A stretch of 19,439 nucleotides of DNA from assembly GCA_965367695.1 (NCBI GenBank), contig CBDUKB010000033.1:1-19439 (forward strand), in the 5' to 3' direction. Position numbers and translations under genes: made by a program. This document shows, one piece after another, positions 6,598-15,043 of the stretch. Within the stretch, counting starts at the first letter, position 1; every line of letters starts with the position of its first letter. The notes under the pieces were generated by a model that was given only the letters and a program-made list of their open reading frames with translations, did no database searches and was not told where the DNA came from. This DNA comes from Putridiphycobacter sp965367695. GTDB taxonomy: Bacteria > Bacteroidota > Bacteroidia > Flavobacteriales_D > Crocinitomicaceae.

Positions 6598-8472
6598 ATG
6601 TTACAAGAATATGATGTAATTGTTGTTGGTGGCGGACACGCAGGATGTGAAGCAGCGCATGCAGCTGCCAAAATGGGTTCTGCGACTTTGCTAGTCACTA
6701 TGAATTTGGCAACCATAGCCCAAATGTCATGCAATCCTGCTATGGGCGGTGTTGCAAAAGGACAAATTGTGAGAGAGATAGATGCTTTAGGTGGCGGTTC
6801 CGGGATTGTTTCCGATCAGAGTGCCATTCAGTTTAGAATGCTGAACCTTTCAAAAGGTCCTGCCATGTGGTCGCCTAGAACCCAAAACGACAGGATGATG
6901 TTTGCTGCGAAATGGAGAGAGAAGCTGGAACAAACTAAAAATTTGGATTTTTGGCAGGATATGGCGACTGGAATTGTGGTGGAGAACAATAAGGTGGTAG
7001 GTGTTAAAACATCACTTGGCATGACTATTAAGTGCAAGTCTATTGTCTTGACAAATGGGACTTTTTTAAATGGAAAAATTCATTTAGGAGAAAAGCAATT
7101 CAAAGGTGGTAGAGCTGGTGAAAGTGCCAGTTATGGAATTACTGAAAACTTAATCGATTTGGGCTTCGAGTCTGGGAGAATGAAAACAGGTACACCGCCA
7201 AGAGTGGATGGGCGTTCTTTGGATTATACAAAAATGGAAGAGCAAGCTGGAGATGCTTCCCCTTTCAAGTTTTCTTATTCAAATGAATCTAATTACTTGC
7301 AAAAGCAATTACCTTGTCATATAACTTATACCAATCCTGCCACACACGAAATGTTGAAAACAGGATTTGATAGGTCTCCAATGTTTAATGGTGCCATTCA
7401 AAGTGTGGGTCCAAGATATTGTCCTTCAATTGAAGATAAAATAAATCGGTTTGCTGAAAGAGACCGACACCAAATATTTGTGGAGCCCGAAGGTTGGAGT
7501 ACAGTAGAGATTTACGTAAATGGTTTTAGTACTTCCTTACCAGAAGATGTTCAATTAAATGCATTACGCACCATAGCGGGATTTGAAAATGTAAAAATGT
7601 TTCGTCCTGGGTACGCGATTGAATACGACTACTTCCCTCCTACCCAATTAAAGCATACTTTGGAAACGAAGCTTGTGGAGAATTTATATTTTGCGGGTCA
7701 AATTAATGGGACAACCGGATATGAGGAAGCAGCAGCACAAGGATTAATGGCAGGAATTAATGCCAATTTAAAATTGCGTAATAAGGCCCCATTTATTTTA
7801 ACCCGATCTGATGCTTACATTGGTGTGTTGATTGATGATTTAATTACCAAGGGAACAAAAGAACCTTATCGTATGTTTACTTCAAGGGCTGAATTTAGAA
7901 TTTTATTAAGACAGGACAATGCAGATTTGAGGTTAACAGCTTTGGGTTATGAAATTGGCTTGGCGGATGTCAATCGTTATAACAATGTGCTAAAAAAATT
8001 GGAAGATACCAATGCAATAAAAAAATTGCTTGAAAATACGAGTGTTTCCCCTGCTGAAATGAATGAATATTTAACATCTATTGACTCCTCTACCTTAAAG
8101 CAAAAGCAAAAAGCAAATGTATTGTTGTCGAGACCGCACGTTAAACTTTCAGAACTAGAAAAAAACAGCAAGCCATTGACGAAACTATTAAGTGATTATA
8201 ATACCAATAGTTTTGATGCGGTGGAACAAGCAGAAATTCAAATTAAGTACGACGGTTATATTACGCGTGAACAAGAAATGGCCAATAAAATGATTCGATT
8301 AGAAAGTGTGAAAATTCCACTTGATATTGATTACAGTGTTTTTTCTTCTTTGTCTGCTGAAGCCGTTGAAAAGTTAACAGCGATACAACCAGTAACAATC
8401 GGACAGGCAAGTAGAATTAGTGGTGTCTCACCATCAGATATTTCTGTTTTATTGGTTTTTTTAGGAAGATAA
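6598..8472 (+). CDS. mnmG: tRNA uridine-5-carboxymethylaminomethyl modification protein MnmG (GidA)
   Basis: The FAD-dependent partner of MnmE. It installs the cmnm5 group on the wobble uridine of several tRNAs, using methylene-tetrahydrofolate. The length of 624 aa is typical. Residues 11-16 (GGGHAG) form the dinucleotide-binding motif. MSCNPAMGGVAKG (about 43-55), MKTGTPPRVDGRS near 195 and AGQINGTTGYEEAAAQG near 367-383 are signature segments. The C-terminal tRNA-binding helical domain is present, ending in DISVLLVFLG. It lies directly after the two parS sites and 4 nt before the methyltransferase gene. MnmE is not in the window. Confidence 0.97.
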   Translation: MLQEYDVIVVGGGHAGCEAAHAAAKMGSATLLVTMNLATIAQMSCNPAMGGVAKGQIVREIDALGGGSGIVSDQSAIQFRMLNLSKGPAMWSPRTQNDRMMFAAKWREKLEQTKNLDFWQDMATGIVVENNKVVGVKTSLGMTIKCKSIVLTNGTFLNGKIHLGEKQFKGGRAGESASYGITENLIDLGFESGRMKTGTPPRVDGRSLDYTKMEEQAGDASPFKFSYSNESNYLQKQLPCHITYTNPATHEMLKTGFDRSPMFNGAIQSVGPRYCPSIEDKINRFAERDRHQIFVEPEGWSTVEIYVNGFSTSLPEDVQLNALRTIAGFENVKMFRPGYAIEYDYFPPTQLKHTLETKLVENLYFAGQINGTTGYEEAAAQGLMAGINANLKLRNKAPFILTRSDAYIGVLIDDLITKGTKEPYRMFTSRAEFRILLRQDNADLRLTALGYEIGLADVNRYNNVLKKLEDTNAIKKLLENTSVSPAEMNEYLTSIDSSTLKQKQKANVLLSRPHVKLSELEKNSKPLTKLLSDYNTNSFDAVEQAEIQIKYDGYITREQEMANKMIRLESVKIPLDIDYSVFSSLSAEAVEKLTAIQPVTIGQASRISGVSPSDISVLLVFLGR

Positions 8473-8476
8473 ATTT

Positions 8477-9355
8477 ATGAATCATATTAAAAACTGTCCT
8501 TTATGTGGACATCAATCTTTTAAACCTGTATTGTCTGCAGTTGACTATACAGTGAGTCAGGATACTTTCACTATTGTGGCTTGTGAACAGTGTAAATTTC
8601 AGTTTACAAATCCAATTCCAACTGAGGAAAAGATTGGCGCATTTTATAAAGCTGAGAGTTATATTTCTCACTCCTCTTCCAATAAAGGAATGATAAATAA
8701 AATATACCAAAGGGTTAGAAAGTACACTTTAAAGCAGAAAAGTAAGTTGGTTAAAAGTGTTTCGAATGGAAAGGAAGTGCTTGATATTGGTGCAGGAACA
8801 GGTCACTTTCTAAATCAAATTACCAAAGTAGGATTAAATGGAAAAGGTTTGGAGCCGGATGCAGACGCCAGGGCTTTTGCCAAATCAAATTTTAATATCG
8901 ATTTGCAACCTATTCAGGACTTGTATCAATTAAAAGAAGATAGTGTAGATGTAATTACCATGTGGCATGTGTTAGAACATGTATATCATTTACAAAATGA
9001 TTTTTCCCAATTGGTAAAAGTATTGAATCAAACAGGTAAATTGATCATTGCAGTGCCAAATAGAAATTCCTATGATGCGAAAATTTATAAGGAATATTGG
9101 GCAGCTTATGATTTGCCAATTCACTTGTATCATTTCACTCCAAAAGATATTGAATTTTTAGGAAAACAACATGGATTAAAAATTGAGAAAATATTACCCA
9201 TGAAGTTTGATGCTTTTTATGTTTCTATGTTGAGTGAAAAATATAAAGGAGGAAATATCCTAAAAGCTTTTTTTAATGGGCTACGCTCTAATTTAAAAGC
9301 AAAAAACGATACTTACTCTTCGCAAATCTATATTTTAAGTAAAAAAGGCCAATAA
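8477..9355 (+). CDS. Class I SAM-dependent methyltransferase with N-terminal zinc ribbon
   Basis: A 292-aa protein. Cys7, Cys10, Cys36 and Cys39 (CPLC...CEQC) form a likely four-cysteine zinc ribbon. The Rossmann core starts with motif I VLDIGAGTG (101-109), followed by an acidic residue in GLEPD, a WHVLEHV segment and a post-core PNRNSYD segment, all as in the Methyltransf_11/23 group. Several small-molecule and ubiquinone-type methyltransferases share this core, but the substrate cannot be read from sequence. It follows mnmG by 4 nt and probably ends the operon. A role in RNA or translation is suggested only by position. Confidence 0.85.
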   Translation: MNHIKNCPLCGHQSFKPVLSAVDYTVSQDTFTIVACEQCKFQFTNPIPTEEKIGAFYKAESYISHSSSNKGMINKIYQRVRKYTLKQKSKLVKSVSNGKEVLDIGAGTGHFLNQITKVGLNGKGLEPDADARAFAKSNFNIDLQPIQDLYQLKEDSVDVITMWHVLEHVYHLQNDFSQLVKVLNQTGKLIIAVPNRNSYDAKIYKEYWAAYDLPIHLYHFTPKDIEFLGKQHGLKIEKILPMKFDAFYVSMLSEKYKGGNILKAFFNGLRSNLKAKNDTYSSQIYILSKKGQ

Positions 9356-9389
9356 TTTAAGTTTTAAGACGTTTACTTATTGTTTTGGT

Positions 9390-9415
9390 GTAATGACATT
9401 ACTTTTTGTTTTTTT
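9390..9415 (+). terminator. Possible weak terminator after the methyltransferase gene
   Basis: A short GTAAT/ATTAC stem with a 3-nt loop (9390-9402) is followed by TTTTTGTTTTTTT. The stem is short and AT-rich, so efficiency is doubtful, but its position at the end of the operon fits. Confidence 0.4.
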
Positions 9416-9458
9416 GCGCTTAAATTAAATTCTAGAGTGTCAACTTATATTGAGGTTA

Positions 9459-10400
9459 ATGCGCAGTATATCAAGTAAATACTTAAAATGTCATGTCTTT
9501 TTGACTTTTTTACTGCTTTTGTGGGGCCATAATTTAAATGCGCAACCACTTTATTTTAAAATAGGGATAGGCTTAGATTTTGGAAGCCATGTTAAACGTA
9601 TTGGCTTACGTTCTGAATTGTCCTATCAATTATATTTTATTGAAACAAATGCTGATCTGGGTGCATATTATAATTTTAGTAGTTTCGGCATTCAACGAAA
9701 AACGCCAGAATTGCAAATGGGTTTAGGAGCTTGTTTTGGATTTGGAAAAAAGGATGAAATTTTGAAAGCATTTATTTTTGATTCAAAATTAAATAATACC
9801 ACTTACCCTTATGCATTGTCATATCATTATCAAATTTATTTAGACAAACAACAGACTTCCCAAACAACAGGAACAATTGGTTTCCATGCAAAAGGGTTCT
9901 CATTTCTTACTGAAAATGATTTGTTAGGCGCAGGAAAAGGTTGGCGTGATCGTTATAGAACCGGGGCTTTTTCTTTTAGTTATCAAAGGAACGAATACTA
10001 TATCGCACTTAAAAATATAATGTATACAGGAGATTATGCTTCTGCCTCAAAAGTATTAAATGAAGATTACCCTGCACGTTTTGGTTATCGTTCAAGTAAT
10101 AAAGCAATTTATTCGGATAAATCAGTAGGGGTATTAAGTATTACTTTCAATTATATGCTTCCTTATCAACAAATAATTGGTTTATCGCTAGGAATAGATG
10201 CAGAGCAAATTAGGCATCAATTACAAAATGAATGGATGCATGACATGGTTTTTTATACCGATAAAATGGTGAAAAGACAGTTAATGCATATCCCCATGCT
10301 ACAAGCAGACGGCAGTCAATATTTATTTAATGAAAATGATACGATTAGACCAGCGCGTTTTTATTATAATTTAAGCTGGAACCCTATGCTATTTTATTGA
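9459..10400 (+). CDS. Secreted protein resembling the polymorphic toxin type 23 family
   Basis: A 313-aa protein with a signal peptide: a basic N-terminus, the hydrophobic core FLTFLLLLW and a probable cut at NAQ-P near residue 29. The rest is rich in beta-forming, aromatic and Gly residues. Two segments recall the type-23 (Ntox23) domain of Bacteroidota: ENDLLGAGKGWRDRYRTGAF (about 152-171) and RHQLQNEWMHD (252-262), followed by a beta-rich tail. Ntox23 is a predicted, not well-proven, toxin domain. With no delivery domain and a plain Sec signal it could instead be an outer-membrane or periplasmic beta-rich protein. I chose the ATG at 9459, preceded by TGAGG; an in-frame TTG at 9450 is possible. 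No adjacent immunity gene is recognisable. Its stop overlaps that of the convergent lipoprotein gene. Confidence 0.55.
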   Translation: MRSISSKYLKCHVFLTFLLLLWGHNLNAQPLYFKIGIGLDFGSHVKRIGLRSELSYQLYFIETNADLGAYYNFSSFGIQRKTPELQMGLGACFGFGKKDEILKAFIFDSKLNNTTYPYALSYHYQIYLDKQQTSQTTGTIGFHAKGFSFLTENDLLGAGKGWRDRYRTGAFSFSYQRNEYYIALKNIMYTGDYASASKVLNEDYPARFGYRSSNKAIYSDKSVGVLSITFNYMLPYQQIIGLSLGIDAEQIRHQLQNEWMHDMVFYTDKMVKRQLMHIPMLQADGSQYLFNENDTIRPARFYYNLSWNPMLFY

Positions 10401-10849
10401 AGTTGGAAGGGTTGGCATTCGCCTCCAATTAACTTTAATGATCCTTCATATAAAACTTCATCAGGAGGGTTTGTTCCCGGAGCACCAATAGGTGTATATT
10501 TGGCTTCATATTTAATAATAGCTGATTTTTCGCTCCCTAAATCTTGAAAGTATGAAATACCACCCGCATTACAATCAGGTGCAGTTAAGAGTGCTGAATT
10601 GGTACTCATTTTGCCAACGTACGTGCCGTCAACATAAATTTTCAATTCATTAATCCAACTGTTTTGCAGGTCTTGGCTCGTGTTCGCATCAATCCAAAAA
10701 ACGGCATTTCCATCAAAGGTACAAGAGCCATCATCTACTTCTGCCTCCTTGTTGTAGTTGTTACTTTTTATATCAACACAGCCTTCTTGTTTACAGCTAA
10801 TAATACCAACAGAAAGCAGGGCGATAATTAAAACAAAAATTTTTTTCAT
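10394..10849 (-). CDS. Putative lipoprotein with Asp-rich DDGSC motif
   Basis: A 151-aa protein with a lipoprotein signal peptide: MKK, a hydrophobic stretch, then Cys19 in GIISC. Residues 23-43 carry GCVD...NYN..A..DDGSC, a motif seen in many secreted Flavobacteriales proteins and resembling thrombospondin-type calcium loops; Cys24 and Cys43 may pair. The remainder (about 48-147) could be one small beta domain, with EGSLKLIGGECQPFQL at its end. It lies 5 bp after tpx on the same strand, so it is probably the last gene of dxs-tpx. Its stop overlaps the stop of the convergent secreted protein by 7 bp. The function is unknown; placement at the envelope is the only supported claim. Confidence 0.75.
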   Translation of the reverse strand: MKKIFVLIIALLSVGIISCKQEGCVDIKSNNYNKEAEVDDGSCTFDGNAVFWIDANTSQDLQNSWINELKIYVDGTYVGKMSTNSALLTAPDCNAGGISYFQDLGSEKSAIIKYEAKYTPIGAPGTNPPDEVLYEGSLKLIGGECQPFQLQ

Positions 10850-10854
10850 AAAGC

Positions 10855-11364
10855 TTATTTTGAATTTTTTAATGCTGCTAAAGCTTTTTCATAATTCGGC
10901 TCATCAATAATTTCTGGTACTTGTTCTGTATACGTAATTGTTCCAACTGAATCTACAACGATTACAACCCTGCTATGTAAGTTGAAGAGCGGGCCTGAAA
11001 TCATTTCTAAGCCATAATCTTTTCCAAACTGACTCGTAGCATAGTCTGACAACATAATTACATTCTCAAGGCCTTCAGCGCCACAAAATCTATTTTGCGC
11101 AAAAGGTAAATCACTTGATATGCAAAGTACTTTTGTGTTTGCAAGTTTTGAAGCCTCCTGGTTAAATCTTCTCACAGATTGTGCGCAAGTTCCAGTATCG
11201 ACACTAGGAAAAATGTTGAGTACTAATTTCTGCCCATTAAAATCACTTAATTTAGCTTGACCAAGGTCAGTTTTTACTAAAGTAAAATTTTTTGCTTTGT
11301 CCCCTACTTTTGGTAATTCACCAATTGTTTTAATTTCGTTTCCTTTTAATGTTACAGTTGCCAT
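10855..11364 (-). CDS. tpx: Thiol peroxidase Tpx (atypical 2-Cys peroxiredoxin)
   Basis: Reduces peroxides using thioredoxin. The protein has 169 aa, the usual size. The peroxidatic Cys60 lies in PSVDTGTCAQSVRRF, where Thr57 and Arg65 or Arg66 are the expected active-site partners. The resolving Cys94 lies in AQNRFCGAEGLENV. A further Cys81 is present. There is no signal peptide, so it is cytosolic. Its ATG follows the dxs stop by one base (TAA T ATG), implying translational coupling. Protecting the oxygen-sensitive methylerythritol phosphate pathway, which dxs begins and which uses Fe-S enzymes, is a plausible reason for co-expression but is inference. Confidence 0.95.
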   Translation of the reverse strand: MATVTLKGNEIKTIGELPKVGDKAKNFTLVKTDLGQAKLSDFNGQKLVLNIFPSVDTGTCAQSVRRFNQEASKLANTKVLCISSDLPFAQNRFCGAEGLENVIMLSDYATSQFGKDYGLEMISGPLFNLHSRVVIVVDSVGTITYTEQVPEIIDEPNYEKALAALKNSK

Positions 11365-11365
11365 A

Positions 11366-13306
11366 TTATTTGCTAATTGTTAAATTATTATCTTTTTGAA
11401 CCATTTTTTCAGCTGTTTTGATGATGCCATTGACGTCATAACCACATTCTGCATACAATTCATTTTGTGTTCCATGTTGTATGTATTTGTCGGGAATCCC
11501 TAAACGCACAATGTGTGCATTGTATTGATTGTCGGCCATAAACTCTAGTACTGCTGAACCCATTCCTCCCATAATACATCCATCTTCGACAGTAATTATT
11601 TTATTGTATTTTGAAAACACTTCGTGAAGCAAGGCTTCATCTAAAGGTTTTACAAATTGCATATCATAATGTGCTGCGGATATGCCCTTTTCTAATAAAT
11701 CATCACAAGCCTTAATCGTAAGGTTGCCAATTGGACCAATAGTTAAGAAAGCCATGTCCTCACCTGCTCTCAATTTTTTACCGGTTCCAACTTTAATTTC
11801 TTTTAGAGGTGTTTTCCATTGTGGCATTACACCTGCACCTCTTGGATACCTGATTGTAAAAGGACCTTGATCTTTTAATTGAGCAGTATACATTAAATTT
11901 CTTAATGCTTCTTCATTAATTGGAGAAGAAACAACCATGTTAGGAATAGAACGCATATAAGCCAAATCATAGGCACCATGATGCGTGGCACCATCTGCTC
12001 CAACTAATCCTCCCCTGTCTAAACAAAAAACTACGTTTAAGTTTTGCAATGCAACATCATGCAACACTTGGTCGTATGCACGTTGCATAAAGGAAGAATA
12101 AATATTACAAAATGGCACCATTCCTTGTGTTGCTAATCCGGCTGAAAATGTAACCGCATGCTGTTCCGCTATACCCACATCAAAAGCGCGATCGGGCATG
12201 GCTTCCATCATAATATTCAAAGAACAACCTGAAGGCATGGCAGGAGTTACCCCCATAATCTTCTCATTTTTTTCAGCTAATTCTACTATGGTATGCCCAA
12301 AAACTTCTTGAAATTTTGGGGGCTGAGGCGATTTTGGAACCACTTTAATAATCTCTCCAGTAACTTTATTAAATACACCAGGAGCATGCCATTTTGTAGC
12401 ATTTCCTTCTTCAGCGGGCTTATATCCTTTGCCTTTTTTAGTTAAAACATGTAATATTTTTGGTCCAGGAATATCTTTTAAATCTTCCATTATATTCACC
12501 AATCCAACCACATCATGCCCATCAACAGGACCAAAATAACGGAGATTAAATGATTCAAATAAATTACTTTGCTTTAACAAAGTTCCTTTTAATGCATGAG
12601 AAATTTTTGAAGCGATAACTTGGGCATTTGGACCAAATTTAGAAACCTTGCCAAGTAATTTCCATACATCATCTTTTACTTTGTTATAAGTATGTGAGGT
12701 TGTTATATCGGTTAAATATTCTTTTAAAGCACCTACATTCGGATCAATTGACATGCAATTGTCGTTGAGCACAATTAACAAGTTGGAATTTGTAAAACCA
12801 GCTTGGTTTAAACCTTCAAATGCCAATCCTGCAGTCATAGATCCATCTCCAATCACCGCTATGTGCTGTCTGTCTTCTTCTTTTTTGTATTTACTGGCAA
12901 TGGCCATTCCCAAAGCTCCTGATATAGAAGTAGAAGAATGTCCTACGCCAAAAGTATCATATTCACTTTCGCTTCTTTTTGGAAAGCCAGACATGCCTCC
13001 ATATAATCTATTTGTGTGAAATATATCCCTTCTGCCAGTGAGTAACTTATGACCATATGCTTGGTGACCTACATCCCAAACTAATTGATCGTAGGGTGTA
13101 TTAAAAACATAATGTAAGGCTACTGTTAATTCAACAACTCCAAGGCTTGCGCCAAAATGTGAGTTACCAATTTCTGAAATGACATCAATGATATAATTCC
13201 TTACCTCCTCAGAGACCTGGCTTAATTGGTTAATGTCAAATTTTTCCCGTAAATCTTTGGGGAAATCGATTTGTTCCAAAAAAGGACCCGGTTTATAATC
13301 TGGCAT
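11366..13306 (-). CDS. dxs: 1-deoxy-D-xylulose-5-phosphate synthase
   Basis: The first enzyme of the methylerythritol phosphate isoprenoid pathway; it condenses pyruvate and glyceraldehyde-3-phosphate using thiamine diphosphate. The length is 646 aa. Visible are His50 in NSHFGASLG, the HSSTSISGALG block (123-133), the thiamine-diphosphate motif GDGSMTAG (153-160) through Asn181, the AEQHAVTFSAG segment near residue 380 with the catalytic Glu, and DRGGLVGADGATHHG in the transketolase-type pyrimidine domain. A C-terminal transketolase domain completes it. It is first of the dxs-tpx-lipoprotein run, and a TAnnTTTG-type box lies just upstream. All expected domains are intact. Confidence 0.97.
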   Translation of the reverse strand: MPDYKPGPFLEQIDFPKDLREKFDINQLSQVSEEVRNYIIDVISEIGNSHFGASLGVVELTVALHYVFNTPYDQLVWDVGHQAYGHKLLTGRRDIFHTNRLYGGMSGFPKRSESEYDTFGVGHSSTSISGALGMAIASKYKKEEDRQHIAVIGDGSMTAGLAFEGLNQAGFTNSNLLIVLNDNCMSIDPNVGALKEYLTDITTSHTYNKVKDDVWKLLGKVSKFGPNAQVIASKISHALKGTLLKQSNLFESFNLRYFGPVDGHDVVGLVNIMEDLKDIPGPKILHVLTKKGKGYKPAEEGNATKWHAPGVFNKVTGEIIKVVPKSPQPPKFQEVFGHTIVELAEKNEKIMGVTPAMPSGCSLNIMMEAMPDRAFDVGIAEQHAVTFSAGLATQGMVPFCNIYSSFMQRAYDQVLHDVALQNLNVVFCLDRGGLVGADGATHHGAYDLAYMRSIPNMVVSSPINEEALRNLMYTAQLKDQGPFTIRYPRGAGVMPQWKTPLKEIKVGTGKKLRAGEDMAFLTIGPIGNLTIKACDDLLEKGISAAHYDMQFVKPLDEALLHEVFSKYNKIITVEDGCIMGGMGSAVLEFMADNQYNAHIVRLGIPDKYIQHGTQNELYAECGYDVNGIIKTAEKMVQKDNNLTISK

Positions 13307-13323
13307 AAGTAAAGTTATTTAAA

Positions 13324-13331
13324 CAAATTTA
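13324..13331 (-). promoter_or_regulatory. Possible -7 element of the dxs-tpx promoter
   Basis: TAAATTTG on the minus strand matches TAnnTTTG, about 17 nt before the dxs ATG. No good TTG is seen at the -33 distance. The surrounding gap (13307-13404) also holds a small AATAAA/TTTATT inverted repeat at 13351-13365 that could be a weak helicase terminator. Confidence 0.35.
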
Positions 13332-13404
13332 CAATAAAAATTGAGGAAATAATAAACTGTTTATTAATTTATGTGAAAAGTTAAACATAATAGCAAATTG
13401 ATTG

Positions 13405-14520
13405 TTACAATATGGTTTCATTCACTTCAAAATTAAGGGCCTTACTAATTTTCTTTAATAAAGCCAATTCCTTCTCATCAACAAAGGCAATTGATAAGCC
13501 TTTTTTGCCTCCTCTTGCTGTTCTACCCGATCTATGTGTGTAATAATCAGTTTGATCAGGCATTTCGTAATGAATAACATGGTCCAAATTTTCAACGTCA
13601 ATTCCCCTTGCAGATACATCAGTTGAAACTAAGAAGCCTAAGCTTTCATTTTTAAAGGCCCGCATTACTTTTTCTCTTTCCAATTGTGTCAAATCTCCTT
13701 GAATGGCTTCGCAAAGTATATTCTTCGATTTTAATTGTTTTGTCAATATGGTCGTTGCTTTTTTAGTTTTGCAAAAAATCAAACCTCTTTGAATATTCTT
13801 AAGCTTTAAATATTGAATTAGGGTGTTTAATTTTTCTGTTTGATTACAACTAATGTATTCGTGTTTAATATTTTTATTCAGCACACTTTTTTCAGAAATA
13901 ATTACGGAATGCGCGTTGACTTTTAAATGCTTTTGAATTAATTTTTTTATATCCTGAGGCAAAGTCGCTGAAAACAACCAAGTGTTTATTTTACCTTTTG
14001 AATAAGATAAAATTTGTTCAATGTCTTCTTTAAAACCTAACTTCAACATTTCATCAGCTTCGTCTAAAACAACGTATTTTAAGTTTTCTAAATTGACTTT
14101 TTGCTGTCCCAATAAATCCATTAATCTACCGGGAGTTGCAACAATAATATGGGTGTTTTTATTTAGCAAGGAAAGTTGTTTTGACATGTTCGGTCCCCCA
14201 GTAATACTTACTGAAAAAATGGGTTTATAGTATTTGGTAAACTTAAATATGTTTTTGGCAATTTGTTGAACCAATTCACGGGTTGGTGCCAATATTAAAG
14301 CTTGTACATTGTTGTTTTTTACATTGATGTTTTGAAGAAGGGGTATGCTATAGGCCGCAGTTTTACCTGTCCCTGTTTGTGACATACCAATAAAATCCGA
14401 CCCTTTTTCAGCTAGAAAAGGGATGCTTTGTGTTTGAATTTCTGTTGGATCAATAATGTTTAATTCCGTCAGTCTTTTAATTATTCTAGCATCAACGCCT
14501 AATTGTTTAAATTCACTCAT
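13405..14520 (-). CDS. DEAD-box ATP-dependent RNA helicase
   Basis: A 371-aa helicase with a minimal two-domain core and no C-terminal RNA-binding extension. Motifs in order are a Q-motif region with IQTQSIP (28-34), MSQTGTGKT (46-54), APTREL (78-83), ATPGR (128-132), DEAD (153-156), SAT (184-186), IFCKTKKAT, STDVSARGIDV and HRSGRTARGG near the end. Such proteins remodel RNA in ribosome assembly, mRNA decay or cold adaptation; the precise paralogue (RhlE-, DeaD- or SrmB-like) cannot be told here. The gene overlaps recX by 8 nt, so it is translated from a recX-helicase message. Lack of a tail suggests partner proteins supply RNA specificity. Confidence 0.93.
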   Translation of the reverse strand: MSEFKQLGVDARIIKRLTELNIIDPTEIQTQSIPFLAEKGSDFIGMSQTGTGKTAAYSIPLLQNINVKNNNVQALILAPTRELVQQIAKNIFKFTKYYKPIFSVSITGGPNMSKQLSLLNKNTHIIVATPGRLMDLLGQQKVNLENLKYVVLDEADEMLKLGFKEDIEQILSYSKGKINTWLFSATLPQDIKKLIQKHLKVNAHSVIISEKSVLNKNIKHEYISCNQTEKLNTLIQYLKLKNIQRGLIFCKTKKATTILTKQLKSKNILCEAIQGDLTQLEREKVMRAFKNESLGFLVSTDVSARGIDVENLDHVIHYEMPDQTDYYTHRSGRTARGGKKGLSIAFVDEKELALLKKISKALNFEVNETIL

Positions 14521-14992
14521 GATTTGGTAATTTGTAATGAATAATTTCGTTGATCAATTCATTTTCAAATCCTTTTTGAAAAAGAAAGTTTTTCAACTTA
14601 ATTTTTTGCTCCCAAATGTTTCCTTTTAGACTGGGAATTTTTTTATCTATTAATACTTCAATCGTTTTAATGTACGCTTCATTTTCAATCGATTTCAATG
14701 CTTTTGTTATGGAATAATTGGAGATGTTTTTGTGTTTTAAATGCGCTTTTATTTTTAACCTCCCCCACTTTTTAATATTAAATTTTCCACTGCTGTAAGC
14801 AAGGGCAAACCTTTCTTCGTTTAAAAAATTATTTGCGATTAAATCGGCAATTAAAATATCCTGATCTTCATTGGAAAAACCCCAGGTATAAAGTTTTTGA
14901 GTTATTTCCTGTGCACAACGTTCTTGGTAAGCACAATAGGCTTCTAATTTCGCTTTCGCTTCTAAAAAGGAATATTTTTGTGGTGGAACCAA
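14513..14992 (-). CDS. recX: RecX family regulator of RecA
   Basis: RecX proteins bind inside the RecA filament and limit its activity. The protein has 159 aa, and the family's tandem three-helix repeats are visible. AYCAYQERCAQEITQKLYTWGF (about 19-40) is split here as AYCAYQERC and QKLYTWGF. NNFLNEERFALAYSSGKF and KKWGRLKIKAHLKHKNIS are typical core segments. The reading frame contains no ATG at all: the only conventional initiator is TTG at 14990-14992, just after an in-frame stop 15 nt upstream (only ATA and ATT-type alternatives lie between). recA is not in the window, and the downstream helicase overlaps by 8 nt. The family call is good and the start is unusual. Confidence 0.85.
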   Translation of the reverse strand: MVPPQKYSFLEAKAKLEAYCAYQERCAQEITQKLYTWGFSNEDQDILIADLIANNFLNEERFALAYSSGKFNIKKWGRLKIKAHLKHKNISNYSITKALKSIENEAYIKTIEVLIDKKIPSLKGNIWEQKIKLKNFLFQKGFENELINEIIHYKLPNHE

Positions 14993-15043
14993 TGCTTTTT
15001 TTATTGGTTACTAAAATACGAATTCTAAATAGTGATTAAATAT

